DNA of 64,000 nt from Coemansia sp. RSA 922. Taxonomy: Eukaryota; Kickxellomycota; Kickxellomycetes; Kickxellales; Kickxellaceae. The notes below the pieces were generated by a model. The model searched no databases and had not been told where the DNA came from. It saw only the letters and a program-made list of their open reading frames with translations. The stretch spans positions 1 to 64,000 of the forward strand of contig JANBQS010000017.1 of NCBI GenBank assembly GCA_027577415.1. The letters are read 5' to 3'. This document shows, in pieces, positions 18,979-29,159 of the stretch. The stretch's first letter is position 1, and each line of letters begins with the position of its first letter. A program made the position numbers and the translations under genes.

Positions 18979-19381
18979 ATGTCTGAAATAACCAGGATAA
19001 ACGTATTTTACTATGGTGGGGGCAAATATGATACATATTGCTGCTTGTAACATACAGCCAAATTCTTATGCAAATACTATTACCGAATTAAGAAAATTAT
19101 CGCCAAACAAGTTGAAAGATGTTTTAGCAATCCCTATTTATCAAAACGTTATTATTACAGATTGTGATTCGACAGCAGAAAGTGATTATTACTTGGTGTT
19201 TGCTGAGGAGAATAAGTTTGCAAGCTTATTAGAACCCCAAGAGCTCAGAGGCAAGAGTATCGGTGAATATCTTAATGACAAGATAGTGCCATCATCAACT
19301 TAAGCTAAAGGTCTGTGGCAGGCTGTAGAACTCCATCCATTGGAAAAACTCAGTTTAGACAATTACATTTTATATATTTAG
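18979..19381 (+). pseudogene. Broken tandem copy of the small gene at 20142
   Basis: Alignment with the intact copy at 20142-20543 shows two lesions. After the ATG at 18979 the first 13 codons (MSEITRINVFYYG) align with the paralog's N-terminus. One extra base in the GGTGGGGGC run (19016-19023) then shifts the frame, and without the shift translation stops after 23 codons. In the shifted frame the sequence MIHIAACNIQPNSYANT matches the paralog. A TAA at 19301-19303 then replaces a Lys codon, and matching residues (GLWQAVELHPLEKL) continue to a TAG at 19379-19381, exactly where the paralog ends. The G-run could be a sequencing error, but the internal TAA is independent. Confidence 0.8.
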
Positions 19382-20141
19382 CATATAGGTTTTTTTTTCT
19401 TTTATTTGAGTATAGAAATAAATTTTACTTTCCAGTTGGCAAAGAAATGCTACTCGACATTACTGGTGAAACTAGCTTGAGCAAGACAAATCTACTAGGT
19501 CAAACTTTTAGAAACAAGAATGCAAGTTGCAAATACTCCAGCCCTGTCTGAACTATAGCTGGAGCAAGCTTGCCCAGGAGTGGCAAAAAAAAAAAAGTGT
19601 TTGAAAAAAAAAACGAAAAAAGGAGTCGGACAAATGCCCAAAGGCAGAACCCAGAGATATTTCTGAGGCAAATTTCGGGTCATATTGTCAAGAATAGGAG
19701 TAAGATACAATAATACATTTCTGGCTAAGGAGCATCTTCAGCCGGCATGCCTTGGGCGATGCCTTTTGTTTTTAAATTCTCCTGGCGCGTTACAACAACT
19801 GACAAAACCCCTAAACACTACAAGCCCTCATGAATTTCCCTTCCTCTGAGCAAAGGGGGTCAACAGGATTAGCTCCTATTGCTGGAGTACATGCTCGAGC
19901 GCTGTCTTGCCCAAGCTCAACAAATCATTAGCATTTAAAAAAATTCAGCTGACTTTCTTTCTTAAAAGGAATGAGACTTTAAACTCACTCGCGCAGTCAA
20001 GAAGATTTTTTTCTTTCCTTGAAGGATTCCGCTATTTTCTAAAAAAAAAAAGGGCAAGTAACTCTCTCTCTCTCTCTCTCTCTCTTTCTTTTTTTCTTCT
20101 CTACTCTCACTTTTTTTTTTCTCAAACAAGTTTTTTTTATC
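19382..20141. other. Duplicated 3' flank and leader of the small-gene tandem
   Basis: No gene seen. The stretch from about 19400 to 19585 is similar to 20565-20747, including TGAGTATAGAAAT, a CTAGGYCAAACTTTTRGAA block and CTATAGCWGGAGCAAG. The stretch 19946-20141 is similar to 18771-18978. A (CT)n run lies at about 20058-20085. Confidence 0.6.
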
Positions 20142-20543
20142 ATGTCTGGACAAATCAGGGTAGATATATTTAGCTATGGTGTAAAAGGTATGATACATGC
20201 CGCTGCTTGTAACATAAATACAACTTCGTATGCAAATACCATTGAATCAATAAGAAGAGCGTGGCCAAAATCATTGGCTGGCGTTCCAGCAATCCCTATA
20301 TATCGCAACAACATTATTGGAAATGAAAATGTGAAAGCTGAAGGCGATTATTATATAGTGTTCGATAGAGCAGAAAAATTTGGAAGCTTTTTAAATTCCC
20401 CAGAAGTCAAATCCAGAGGTCTCTGTGAATATCTAAATGACAATATAGTACCGACATCAGTTAAACTTGAAGGTTCGTGGATGGCTCTAGGCGTCTTTCC
20501 TTGGGAAGCCCTTAATTTGGACAGTCCCTTTGTAGACATCTAG
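20142..20543 (+). CDS. Small unrecognised protein (133 aa), intact tandem copy
   Basis: This is the intact member of a tandem pair whose upstream copy (18979-19381) is broken. The N-terminus MSGQIRVDIFSYG is strand-like. It is followed by IHAAACNINTTSYANTIESIRR and, near residue 65, EGDYYIVFDRAEKFGSFL. The last stretch echoes the GxYYxxxGxxxxL core of the small proteins at 498-854, 2719-3039 and 21361-21708. No signal peptide or membrane helix is seen. The ATG follows a CT/T-rich leader. AT-rich codon use contrasts with the neighbouring flippase and CBF5 genes. No function can be assigned. Confidence 0.6.
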   Translation: MSGQIRVDIFSYGVKGMIHAAACNINTTSYANTIESIRRAWPKSLAGVPAIPIYRNNIIGNENVKAEGDYYIVFDRAEKFGSFLNSPEVKSRGLCEYLNDNIVPTSVKLEGSWMALGVFPWEALNLDSPFVDI

Positions 20544-21360
20544 CACCTAACCTATTTTTAATGAGTATAGAAATATATTTCACTACGCTGTTAACAGATG
20601 TATACCTCTTGACAATAACCGAGACACTGGCAAGGAGAGAATATCAACTAGGCCAAACTTTTGGAATCGAGTGAGGAGCATAACAAGTGACTAATAATAC
20701 AAGTCCTAGCTGCACTATAGCAGGAGCAAGTTCTCCCTGGAGCGGCGACGAATGTGTTGTGACATAGGCAGGGAGAAAGCAGCAGGCAAAGGCCAAAGGT
20801 GGAGCCTTAGCCAGCTCTTTGGCAAAGTGCGTGTAAACCTACGACATAGGTGTTTCTTTGAGCAAAGGAAAGAGAAACTCTGGTGATGTCATTTTTTTGT
20901 CATCTGACATCCTTTGAGCAAAGGAAACAGAAACTCTGGTGATGTCATTCTTTTTCGTCCTCTCACATCCTTTGAGCAAAGGAGGAAGATAGATTGGTGA
21001 TGTCATCATTTTTTGTCCTCTGATATCCTTTGAAGAAAAGGAAAAAAATGTGCTAATAAAGAAACATGACAAAATCGGAAAACCATTACCAGATATCTCA
21101 TGCCTATGACGCGTATTGTTGAAGCAAAGCAAGCAAAGCATTACATCCTTCAGTCTTTCTGTTCTGAATATCCACCAACAAGAAAACTGCTTGACTGCTC
21201 AACTCGTACTACCTCTGGCCTCATCCTGTGGCAAAGGGGGAATTCCCTCCCCCTTCTTTGCAATATAAAGCGGGCTGCTTCCGCTCCATGCTACATTTCA
21301 AGTCAATTACCAAGCATATTCCACTACATCGTAAGCCAAGCTCATACTTTTATATTTAAC
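20544..21360. repeat. 58-bp tandem array with palindrome and TGATGTCAT element, upstream of a small gene
   Basis: Between 20855 and 21041 a unit of 56-58 bp is repeated three times plus a partial fourth. Each unit has the palindrome CCTTTGAGCAAAGG (20855, 20911, 20969; degenerate at 21027) followed by TGATGTCAT (20884, 20940, 20998). The same pair of elements forms the 150-bp array at 1175-1513. A GCAAAGGGGG/CCCCCTTCTTTGC imperfect inverted repeat (about 21231-21261) abuts a TATAAAG at 21264-21270, about 90 bp before the ATG at 21361. No gene seen in this stretch. Confidence 0.8.
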
Positions 21361-21708
21361 ATGGCAACTACATCAGAGTCATATTGTTATGCTGTTACCT
21401 GTAAGAAAGAGGAAAAACCAAAGATCAGTGGACGTGTTGCAATAGATAAAGACATTACTGAGAAGATGATTGAGGAATTAGAAATACCCTCTGGAACACC
21501 AATTAATCCTGTAGCCTCCATGATTGATGGGCATTATATTCACTCCTTAGGAAAACCATATACACATGTTAAGAACAATGTCTATTTATTCTTTGGAACT
21601 GAGCATGAACTAGGAAATATCTGCGTTGCAGCAGCTTATAAGGGATTGTTGGTAGGTGAATATGTTAAGACTCTGGTCCCTGAGTATAACCGCACTCATA
21701 AACTATAA
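21361..21708 (+). CDS. Small unrecognised protein (115 aa), accessory family member
   Basis: The ATG at 21361 is preceded by a TATAAAG at 21264-21270, so I reject the longer frame starting at 21100, which would run through the repeat-derived leader. The protein opens with a YCYAV strand and has GHYIHSLGKPYTH in the middle. The family-like core NVYLFFGTEHELGNICVAA is near residue 75. Compare GHYYVVYGSTDELNRICNDT at 2719-3039 and GDVYIFMGGSEDLETVTNRT at 498-854. It ends in a basic tail. No signal peptide or TM segment. The upstream 58-bp array carries the same elements as the array upstream of the small gene at 1755. Function unknown. Confidence 0.65.
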   Translation: MATTSESYCYAVTCKKEEKPKISGRVAIDKDITEKMIEELEIPSGTPINPVASMIDGHYIHSLGKPYTHVKNNVYLFFGTEHELGNICVAAAYKGLLVGEYVKTLVPEYNRTHKL

Positions 21709-21942
21709 TCATGTTGCAACGTATCCTCACCCTCAGCCTATGAAGGCACCTGTTTTGCCATGTCTAAAATAGTTTTCTTCAAATTACTGTTGTTTGAAAT
21801 AGATTGGTATCAACTGACATAGGCTCTTCATTTACGTGTGCATTCTACCCAGTATGTAACGTCTACGAGATCGATTAATTGACTTGTCGAGTATATTTGA
21901 ATATTGAAAATGGTAAAGAAAATAGGCTGTTTTTTCTGATAT

Positions 21943-23415
21943 TTAGCCCTTGCGTGACTTTTTCGACTTGTTGGCCTCTCTCTCCTTCTTCTTTTCGCGC
22001 TTCTCCTTCTTGGCAGCCTCCTTCTCGGCCTTCTTGGCCTTCTTCTCAGCCTTGGCCTTGGCCTTATCGTCCTTAGAAGCAGGCTTCTCGTCCTCGCTAG
22101 AGCTGGCATCAGACTCCTCCTCGCTCTCAGACTCAACAGCCTGGCGCTTAGGAGCAGCAGGAGTGATGGGGGTGGGAGGCGCAGAGCCCGCAACGGCAAG
22201 ACCAGCGACACCCATGGAGAGCGAGGCCTGCATCTGGTCGTTGGCAGCATAGTCGACATAGGACTTGTTCCAGTCAGCGGGAGTGGCGTCAGTCTTGCGG
22301 CCAAACTTGTCGAGCTTGCCATCCTTGATCAGCTTCTTCTTCTGCTGGGCCATGGGGCCGAGTCCCCACTTGCGCGGGTACGTGTCGCGCTCCATGATGA
22401 CGCGCTTGATCTTGGCAACAACGCCGTGGTCGCAAGTGGCCATAACGGCAGTCGTCATCTGCGCAATGGCGATGGCAATGGCCTCGCCCTTGGTGGTCAT
22501 CAGCACGACTTCGTCGTTGACCTCGACGCCGTCCTCGAAGCGCAGCAGGCCGGGGATCATCAGCTTGGCGCCATAGCAGATGGCGTTGACGGACGAGTCC
22601 TTGACGACGACGCGCTTGTAGCCAGTCAGCAGCCACTCGAGCGGGCGCACAACGCGGCGCAGATACGACTCGTCCTTCGTGTTGTCGTAGACCCACTGGG
22701 CATCCAGCACGTCGTGCATGGAGACCAGGTTGTCGTTCTCAGTAAGAGCTCCCGAGCGCACACGGCGCAGCTCCTGCATATGGCCACCAACGCCCAGGAG
22801 GAGGCCCAGGTGAGTGCACATCGTACGCATGTAGGTGCCAGCCTCGCAGCTAACCCAAAAGACGCCCAGGTGGCGGTCGTTGTCAAACTCGATGAGCTTG
22901 GACTCGTAGATGGTACGCACACGCAGCTGGCGCTTCACAGCTGAGATCAGAGGCGGGCGCTGGAACAGGGCGCCAGTCAGGGTCTCGACAGCCTTGGCCA
23001 GCGCCATCTCGTTCTCAAGAGCATCGTGCAGCCGCACAACGCACACGTACTCTTTGCCAGCGCTCTGCTGCGACTTTACTAGCCGCGTCGCACGGTCCAC
23101 GCACACGATCAGGCAGCCAGTCACTTTTGGGTCGAGCGTGCCAGAGTGCCCGGTCTTCTCGACGCGCAGAATGCGACGGATCCACGCTACGACTTCGTGA
23201 GACGAAGGGTTGGCAGGCTTGTCCAGGTTGATCACTCCGTAGCGAATGTAGTCCTGCAGGTCGCGCTTCAACGGCGTGCTGCCCACTGGAATCGGCGTAT
23301 AGTGACCGGTACGCACATGCAGCTTGTCGTAGTTCTTCAACAGGTAAGGCCAGTTCGACGTATCGATAGAAGAGCCCTTTGCCTCGGGCTTGATGCGGAA
23401 GTCGGCCTCAGTCAT
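21943..23415 (-). CDS. CBF5: H/ACA snoRNP pseudouridine synthase CBF5 (dyskerin, 490 aa)
   Basis: The catalytic subunit of box H/ACA particles, which convert uridine to pseudouridine in rRNA and snRNA in the nucleolus. The start at 23415 gives [12 protein letters not shown], as expected for the family; the upstream frame is A/T-rich leader. The dyskerin-like N-terminus is followed by the TruB catalytic domain with Asp95 in [16 protein letters not shown] domain follows at about residues 275-350 ([20 protein letters not shown]). The C-terminal tail carries a Ser/Glu/Asp stretch and then repeated KKE/KKxEKE blocks, typical of the family's nucleolar tail. Length is in the usual range. Confidence 0.97.
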   Translation of the reverse strand: MTEADFRIKPEAKGSSIDTSNWPYLLKNYDKLHVRTGHYTPIPVGSTPLKRDLQDYIRYGVINLDKPANPSSHEVVAWIRRILRVEKTGHSGTLDPKVTGCLIVCVDRATRLVKSQQSAGKEYVCVVRLHDALENEMALAKAVETLTGALFQRPPLISAVKRQLRVRTIYESKLIEFDNDRHLGVFWVSCEAGTYMRTMCTHLGLLLGVGGHMQELRRVRSGALTENDNLVSMHDVLDAQWVYDNTKDESYLRRVVRPLEWLLTGYKRVVVKDSSVNAICYGAKLMIPGLLRFEDGVEVNDEVVLMTTKGEAIAIAIAQMTTAVMATCDHGVVAKIKRVIMERDTYPRKWGLGPMAQQKKKLIKDGKLDKFGRKTDATPADWNKSYVDYAANDQMQASLSMGVAGLAVAGSAPPTPITPAAPKRQAVESESEEESDASSSEDEKPASKDDKAKAKAEKKAKKAEKEAAKKEKREKKKEREANKSKKSRKG

Positions 23416-24116
23416 ATTGGAATTGACTTTATAATAGTGATTACAAAAAAAAATATAAAAAAAAATCCAAAAGTCGAACACTAGAGTAAAAGAAAATATT
23501 TCAGATCATCCAAGCCAAGAGAAGAAAAAAAAAATTCCAGGCTTGTTGATCAGAGTGGCTATGATCAGATTGAATCAAGGCAATCACCACGTGAGGATCA
23601 GGCCCAAATTGTCTCTGCTATTGCCGCTCGGAAACGTCGGGGGGAGCACGATGTACATGCCTAGGCTGACAGTCAATGCTTGGGATTCCTTTCGCGCATG
23701 TTTGGCAACTGCTTTGAAGTGTACACAAAGAGTAATGCCAGAATAAATCCCCAGTTTGCCAATCGTCTCTTTGCAATATCCTGTGTTTGTACGGGTAGCA
23801 TCCATTCTTTTATTAGGAGGTGCTAAGGAGATCTTTATAGATACAAACAGGCGCTCTTTCTAGCATGCATTGACTAAAAAGACAACCCCCTGATTGCGCC
23901 AGGTTTATTTTTTTGACGGACACTCGAGTATCCCAAAGAGCAGACTCGTTCAGCCTCTAGTCTTGTGTCTTCGAGTATAAAAACCAAGCGCCCTTTCCGT
24001 TTGGATGTGAATACACACCACGTACTTTTTTTCCTACTCCATCTTTTCTTTATTTCTTACACTACTCGCCTCACAATTATTCTTGCTTACTCGACGTATA
24101 CAGTCTATCTTACAAC
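23416..24116. promoter_or_regulatory. Intergenic; promoter of the small secreted protein gene
   Basis: No gene is convincing. A TATAAAAA at 23976-23983 lies about 135 bp upstream of the ATG at 24117. Short overlapping frames around 23543-23805 on both strands lack any recognisable feature. Confidence 0.5.
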
Positions 24117-24413
24117 ATGCATCTCTACGGCGTAATCGCCGTCCTCAGCTGCCTCCTGGCTTTATGTAGCTCTACATATGTCCTAGTTGGTGATCTCTCT
24201 AAGCACATAAAATACGATATTCAAGATACACTGTGCCATAAGGTTGACATAGATTTAACTGGCACAAATAACAGAGTCCTTAGTAGTGGATATCCAGTGA
24301 CATATTATGCCAACGAAGACTGCACCTACGTAGTTGGAATGTCCTATTCCAATTCTCCTACGGCATACCTCCTTCGGCCCATCCGTTCTTTCTCGGTGTT
24401 AGGAGCTTACTAA
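24117..24413 (+). CDS. Small secreted protein, unknown (98 aa)
   Basis: I do not recognise the mature protein. The N-terminus MHLYGVIAVLSCLLALCSS is a clear signal peptide, with cleavage expected around residues 19-21. The mature part of about 78 residues holds two cysteines (DTLCHK and EDCTY), enough for one disulfide, and is rich in Tyr, Ser and Thr. A TATAAAAA box is at 23976-23983 and an AATAAA at 24467-24472 follows the stop. A small, inducible-looking secreted protein fits a cell-wall or effector-like role, but this is inference. Confidence 0.65.
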   Translation: MHLYGVIAVLSCLLALCSSTYVLVGDLSKHIKYDIQDTLCHKVDIDLTGTNNRVLSSGYPVTYYANEDCTYVVGMSYSNSPTAYLLRPIRSFSVLGAY

Positions 24414-24762
24414 GATTTAGGTACAAGTGTTTTTGCTATAGACATTGTCGGATGATATCACAGTCCAATAAATAAAGCTTTTGCCTATAGACACTACCAA
24501 GTAAAAAAAAAAACACCAGCGCTTCCAAGCTCTTGTTGCTAACCATTACGCATCTTTTGTGAATTAGATCTGGGAGTATGAGAATATGCTTGATCACGAT
24601 TGCTTTTGCTCATATCAGAGCTTTTTTTTACTTCTATCACGTCATCAACATCAGTGACAGTGACTTTCCACACAATTCGGCGAGCTCAACACTTTCTCCC
24701 TCTCTCTCTTTTCCTAGCAAGTCGTCGTTACTACTAGTTTTAGTTTTCCTATATTGTTGGCC
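24414..24762. other. Intergenic, 3' end of secreted gene and RING leader
   Basis: Contains the AATAAA at 24467-24472 and a short repeated phrase TTTTGCTATAGACA (about 24431) / TTTTGCCTATAGACA (about 24480). Nothing else recognised. Confidence 0.4.
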
Positions 24763-25377
24763 ATGGTTTGTGCTATTTGTCTTGACGATCTGTTCAGCGC
24801 CCTGGCAATGAATAACCCGACTACTAGTAGTGCACTAGGCGAGGATAATCGTATTGCTGCTCTGAGCTGTGGTCACACATTTCACTTAGAGTGTACGACG
24901 TTGTGGCGTGCAAACTGCTCCAATATGAACTGCCCTATGTGCAATGTCCTTCATATTGGACCATTTTTGACGCTACACATTGAGTGCGACTTGAAGCATG
25001 TTACTGACCAAGCTGAGGACACCTTGGGTCTGGAAGGACTTTCAATCAGTGACCCGCTACGAGTCGCAGAGTCGCTGTGTAACTCGTCGCTGGACCAGGC
25101 TGATCAGCAAGCGACTAGACATAGGGAGCTCGAGGCCAAGGCGGCAGCGATAAAGGTCAAACTTGATGAGAAAAGCAAGCGTCTCAGGAGAAAGCAAGCT
25201 ATCGAGAGCGCGCTGACAAAGAAAGCAATCCGTGTGGAGAACCGAGTGAAGGAACTGAGTACTCTTTCCGAGCGACACAAAGCTAATATCAACGGCTTGC
25301 AAAACGCTCTTACCCACAGTAAGCAAATAATCGCCGAGTTGGAGAAGCAAATCCGCGAGCAAGATGGTGAGCCTTAA
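24763..25377 (+). CDS. RING-H2 finger/coiled-coil protein, TRAIP-like (204 aa)
   Basis: The N-terminal RING-H2 runs CAIC near residue 3, CGHTFHLEC near 40 and CPMC near 59, in the Cys3-His2-Cys3 pattern, so it probably binds zinc and recruits an E2 ubiquitin-conjugating enzyme. From about residue 110 a coiled coil (RHRELEAKAAAIKVKLDEK onward) runs to the end. A RING at the very N-terminus followed by a long coiled coil is the layout of TRAIP/NOPO-type E3 ligases. A paralog begins 190 bp downstream with the same GGCCATGGTTTGT start context. The ATG at 24763 puts the RING at the N-terminus. Confidence 0.8.
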   Translation: MVCAICLDDLFSALAMNNPTTSSALGEDNRIAALSCGHTFHLECTTLWRANCSNMNCPMCNVLHIGPFLTLHIECDLKHVTDQAEDTLGLEGLSISDPLRVAESLCNSSLDQADQQATRHRELEAKAAAIKVKLDEKSKRLRRKQAIESALTKKAIRVENRVKELSTLSERHKANINGLQNALTHSKQIIAELEKQIREQDGEP

Positions 25378-25567
25378 ATCGTTCAATTGTCAGTGTTTAT
25401 TTTAAAATCAAAAAAAAAACATGTGTACTTTAACTAATCTCGGATCGACTAATCAGACCTCATCTCACGTAATACGTGTGCTTTATTCATGTTACTTTTC
25501 TTGTCTCTGCTCGCTGCACTTTTTATCATTCTCACTTTTTTTCTTTTCTTTTTCCTTCTACTAGGCC
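25378..25567. promoter_or_regulatory. Short spacer between tandem RING genes
   Basis: A 190-bp spacer with a long pyrimidine tract (about 25535-25560) before the ATG at 25568. No other signal seen. Confidence 0.4.
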
Positions 25568-26320
25568 ATGGTTTGTCCTATATGCCGCGAGTCTTACTTC
25601 AAGGCACTACACAGGGGCGCGTCTACTCGCGGATCGCCCGGTTCCACAGCTGGAACCGAAAAACGGCCAGTGGTGCTGGGCTGCGGACACGCGTTCCACA
25701 AAAACTGCATTGAAGACTGGTTCGAAAGCAGCAGTATGCAGCGCTGTCCGCAGTGCAAAGTCTTTCACAAGGGCTCACCTACAGTTTTGTATATTGACGT
25801 TGACGAGGAAGACTACAAGGCTGGCAGGAGCACCAAGATCCAACAACCAAACATGCGCTCTGCTTATAACCGCCGTGATAGTGCGGACGTTCGGCAGTTG
25901 GCGTGGGATATTAGCAGTATGCATTTTGACGGCGAGGCTCGCGACTACCACGTTATGTGCGAGTTGACTAGGCGAAATCAAGAGTTGGAGGACTCTAACG
26001 GGTATCTGGAGGAGGGTCTGGAGGAAGCACTTCGCGCGCTTCATGACGAGATGGAGGCCCGGGGAAATGAGTTTGACGAGTTGGAGGACGAGCTCGAGGG
26101 ACAGCGCCGATTGCAACGACGGACCAACACACTGTTACAAGAGAGTAATGACTGCTTGCGGCGCGAAAAGGAGCATACAACGCGACTAGAAAGCAGATTG
26201 GAGGCAGTAAATGCCCAGGCCACCTGTCTCCGCGACAATAATTTCAGCTTGCGGCGAGCGCTGGAGGCTAAAAATAAAGAGCTTCGCAAGTATCAAGAAC
26301 AGTACGGCTATATGTTTTGA
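25568..26320 (+). CDS. RING-H2 finger/coiled-coil protein, tandem paralog (250 aa)
   Basis: The RING-H2 begins MVCPICRESYF and continues with CGHAFHKNC near residue 40 and CPQC near 60. A loop rich in Ser/Gly/Thr lies between the first two metal pairs. The C-terminal ~120 residues (from MCELTRRNQELEDSNGYLEE) form a coiled coil. Architecture and start context match the preceding gene, but the sequences have diverged strongly outside the RING, so this is an old tandem duplication. A ubiquitin-ligase role is inferred from the RING. The two genes lie in the same direction without overlap. Confidence 0.8.
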   Translation: MVCPICRESYFKALHRGASTRGSPGSTAGTEKRPVVLGCGHAFHKNCIEDWFESSSMQRCPQCKVFHKGSPTVLYIDVDEEDYKAGRSTKIQQPNMRSAYNRRDSADVRQLAWDISSMHFDGEARDYHVMCELTRRNQELEDSNGYLEEGLEEALRALHDEMEARGNEFDELEDELEGQRRLQRRTNTLLQESNDCLRREKEHTTRLESRLEAVNAQATCLRDNNFSLRRALEAKNKELRKYQEQYGYMF

Positions 26321-26992
26321 GATGGATTGGGACAATAATGCCTTGTATTGAATGAAACTATTTTTATTTTTATTTTCTGACTATGGCAGTCCTTCAATTT
26401 CTGCCCAAACGGTGTTGGTCGTAATTCTAGCTTTTACTCGCTAGTATCTTGACCTGAGACTTTTTTTGAAATAAACGACGCCAGATGCATGTCAGACCTT
26501 TTTTTTCTCTCTGGATCAAGATTGTGTTGAGTGCACCATAAAACCTAGCTGTTCCCAACACTGTCAAGTTTGCGGTTTCCGTTGTCGCTGGATAGTAGGG
26601 AAATGTGGTATTTCGGCTGATATCAGCAGTTCAATGCGCGAAAAGTCACCTCTAATAGCATGCTTTCGATTCAACAACATTCATAATGTTGGTTCCAGGG
26701 GGCTAGTTATTGTCCGTCATCGAGCTATTAGCAGGAGAATTGACTACACTAGCCGTTGTTTTTATTATGTTATAGTTGTTAGTGTGCTGTGAGTCGGAAA
26801 TCATTGTATTTTCGGGAGCAGTAACTTCTTTCGTACTATTGAAAAGAGATCATGCTAAATTCTGTGATCCCTGTTGAGATTTTTTTGTACGACGCTTTCT
26901 TCCCCCCTTATCCTACGATCGCTCTTAATCTCGTCGTTTACTTATCTCTCTTCTCTTGCTTATCTCAATAAATATTGTCTATTGTTGTAGTC
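26321..26992. other. Intergenic, 5' region of the NAD synthetase gene
   Basis: A 672-bp stretch without a supportable gene. A CTCTTCTCTTGCTTATCTC leader and a TTGTTGTAG just before the ATG could reflect a 5'-UTR intron acceptor, but no donor can be assigned. Confidence 0.4.
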
Positions 26993-29128
26993 ATGGTGCA
27001 CTACGTTACAGTTGCAACGTGTGCGCTCAACCAGTGGGCGCTAGACTTTCAGGGTAACTATGAGCGGATCCGCGAGAGTATAGTGCAAGCCAAAAATGGC
27101 GGGGCTCGGCTACGGATTGGGCCAGAGCTGGAGATTCCTGGATACGGGTGTCAAGACCACTTTTTGGAGAGCGATACGACGCTACACTCGTGGGAAGTGC
27201 TGGCACGGCTACTTCAGGACCGGTCGCTGGACGGAGTACTAATTGATACGGGTATGCCAGTGCTACACTGCAACTGTCGGTACAACTGCCGCGTAGTGAT
27301 CCTAGACGGAAAGATCGTACTGATCCGACCCAAGATGCACTTGGCCAACGACGGCAACTACCGCGAGCTGAGGTGGTTTGCTGGGTGGGCGCGACCAGCG
27401 ACTGTCGAGGACTTTGTACTGCCTCGATTCATTGCAGATATCACGGGACAACGAGAGGTGCCGTTCGGAGATGCGCTGATAAACACAGAAGACTCTTGTA
27501 TTGGAATTGAGTTGTGCGAGGAGCTGTTTACGCCGCAGAGCCCCCATATCGCAATGAGCTTGGACGGGGCCGAGATTATACTCAACAGTAGCGGCAGTCA
27601 TCACGAGCTGCGCAAGCTACGGCGCCGGATTGAGCTGATTCGAGAGGCAACGCTCAAGTGCGGCGGAATATACCTGTATGCAAACCAAAAGGGATGTGAT
27701 GGCGATCGAGTATACTATGACGGCTCGGCAATGGTGTTGGCAAACGGCGAGATACTGGCGGTGGGCCAGCAGTTTTCCATTGGCGACGTCGAAGTTACAT
27801 TGGCTACTGTGGATTTGGGCGGGGTTCGGGCATTCCGAGCCGGCATGTCTAGCCGCTCAATGCAAGCGTCGCGTAGCGAAATGTCGTACCCACGCGTAAT
27901 GGCTGCAATTTCGCTGTCGGCGCAGCATGCGCATTTTGATTTCTCTGTTCACCCAACGCGACCAATGACCGCGAGCCTACATTCGCCAGCAGAGGAGATT
28001 AGCTTGGGCCCGGCGTGCTGGCTGTGGGACTATCTAAGGCGGTCGTCGCTCGGTGGATTCTTTTTGCCACTGAGCGGTGGTATTGATAGTTGCGCCACGG
28101 CAGTTATTGTTTATTCTATGTGCCGCTTGGTCGTTGAGGCATGTCAGCGTGGCGATACCCAGGTGCTAGCCGATGTCCGGCGTATGTGTGGCGAGGACAG
28201 TGAGTACGTGCCGGAAAGAGCGCAGGATCTGGCAGCCCGTATCTTCTGCACCAGCTACATGGGCACAGCCAACTCGACCAGCGAGACTAGGACCCGTGCT
28301 CGCAATTTGGCTGCAGCTATCGGCAGTCACCATATTGACGTTGACATGGATACTGTGGTGTCAGCTATCGTTGGATTATTCGCTTTGGTGACGGGTCAGA
28401 CGCCGCGCTACGCTGTTCACGGTGGCACTTCTGCAGAGAATTTGGCGCTGCAGAACATCCAGGCGCGGCTACGTATGCTGCTATCGTATTTGTTTGCGGC
28501 GCTTGTACCTTGGGCTATGTGCGGTTCTAGTGGCAAGTCGCTGCTGGTATTGGGCTCGGCTAATGTGGACGAGGCGCTGCGTGGATATTTCACTAAATAC
28601 GACTGCTCGTCGGCTGATCTGAATCCCATCGGGTCTATTAGCAAGGCAGATCTACGCGGCTTTATCGAGTACGCACGCGACCATATGCAACTCGAAGTAC
28701 TGGGCGGATTCCTCGACGCAGTTCCGTCGGCGGAGCTGGTGCCGTTCTCGCCGGGCTATGTGCAGAGCGACGAGGACGAGATGGGCATGACTTATAACGA
28801 ACTAGGTGTGTATGGGCGTCTGCGCAAGATCAAAAAATGCGGGCCGTACTCCATGTTCGCTCAGCTCTTGCATGTGTGGAGCCAGGCGCAGCTTACGCCT
28901 AGGCAGATTGGGGACAAGGTCAAGCGGTTCTTCTTTTACTATGCTGTCAACCGCCATAAAATGACTACATTGACTCCGGCTTACCACGCAGAGGCATATT
29001 CGCCTGATGATAACCGCTTTGATTTGCGTCAGTTTCTCTACAATGCTCGTTGGACTTGGCAGTTCCGTCAGATCGACGATGCTGTTGGGCGGCTCGAGAA
29101 GAGAGATAATGTTGTTATTGAAGAGTAG
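26993..29128 (+). CDS. QNS1: Glutamine-dependent NAD+ synthetase (711 aa)
   Basis: Converts deamido-NAD to NAD using glutamine and ATP, the last step of NAD synthesis. The start at 26993 gives [19 protein letters not shown], the usual family opening. The N-terminal nitrilase-type glutaminase domain (about 1-290) shows its three catalytic positions: Glu in [10 protein letters not shown], Lys in [10 protein letters not shown] and Cys in GIELCEELF. The C-terminal synthetase domain (about 325-660) has the ATP pyrophosphatase loop [27 protein letters not shown] and [19 protein letters not shown] follow, both strong family motifs. Length is normal for eukaryotic enzymes (~700 aa). An NMNAT-like gene of the same pathway is at 52863. 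Confidence 0.97.
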   Translation: MVHYVTVATCALNQWALDFQGNYERIRESIVQAKNGGARLRIGPELEIPGYGCQDHFLESDTTLHSWEVLARLLQDRSLDGVLIDTGMPVLHCNCRYNCRVVILDGKIVLIRPKMHLANDGNYRELRWFAGWARPATVEDFVLPRFIADITGQREVPFGDALINTEDSCIGIELCEELFTPQSPHIAMSLDGAEIILNSSGSHHELRKLRRRIELIREATLKCGGIYLYANQKGCDGDRVYYDGSAMVLANGEILAVGQQFSIGDVEVTLATVDLGGVRAFRAGMSSRSMQASRSEMSYPRVMAAISLSAQHAHFDFSVHPTRPMTASLHSPAEEISLGPACWLWDYLRRSSLGGFFLPLSGGIDSCATAVIVYSMCRLVVEACQRGDTQVLADVRRMCGEDSEYVPERAQDLAARIFCTSYMGTANSTSETRTRARNLAAAIGSHHIDVDMDTVVSAIVGLFALVTGQTPRYAVHGGTSAENLALQNIQARLRMLLSYLFAALVPWAMCGSSGKSLLVLGSANVDEALRGYFTKYDCSSADLNPIGSISKADLRGFIEYARDHMQLEVLGGFLDAVPSAELVPFSPGYVQSDEDEMGMTYNELGVYGRLRKIKKCGPYSMFAQLLHVWSQAQLTPRQIGDKVKRFFFYYAVNRHKMTTLTPAYHAEAYSPDDNRFDLRQFLYNARWTWQFRQIDDAVGRLEKRDNVVIEE

Positions 29129-29159
29129 ATATATAGTTATGCATAAAGTATTATTATAG

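Noticed and set aside
20058..20085. (CT)n run before the small gene at 20142 as a possible CRISPR or satellite array
   Set aside because: It is a simple dinucleotide tract inside a pyrimidine-rich leader; no spacer-repeat order exists anywhere in the window.
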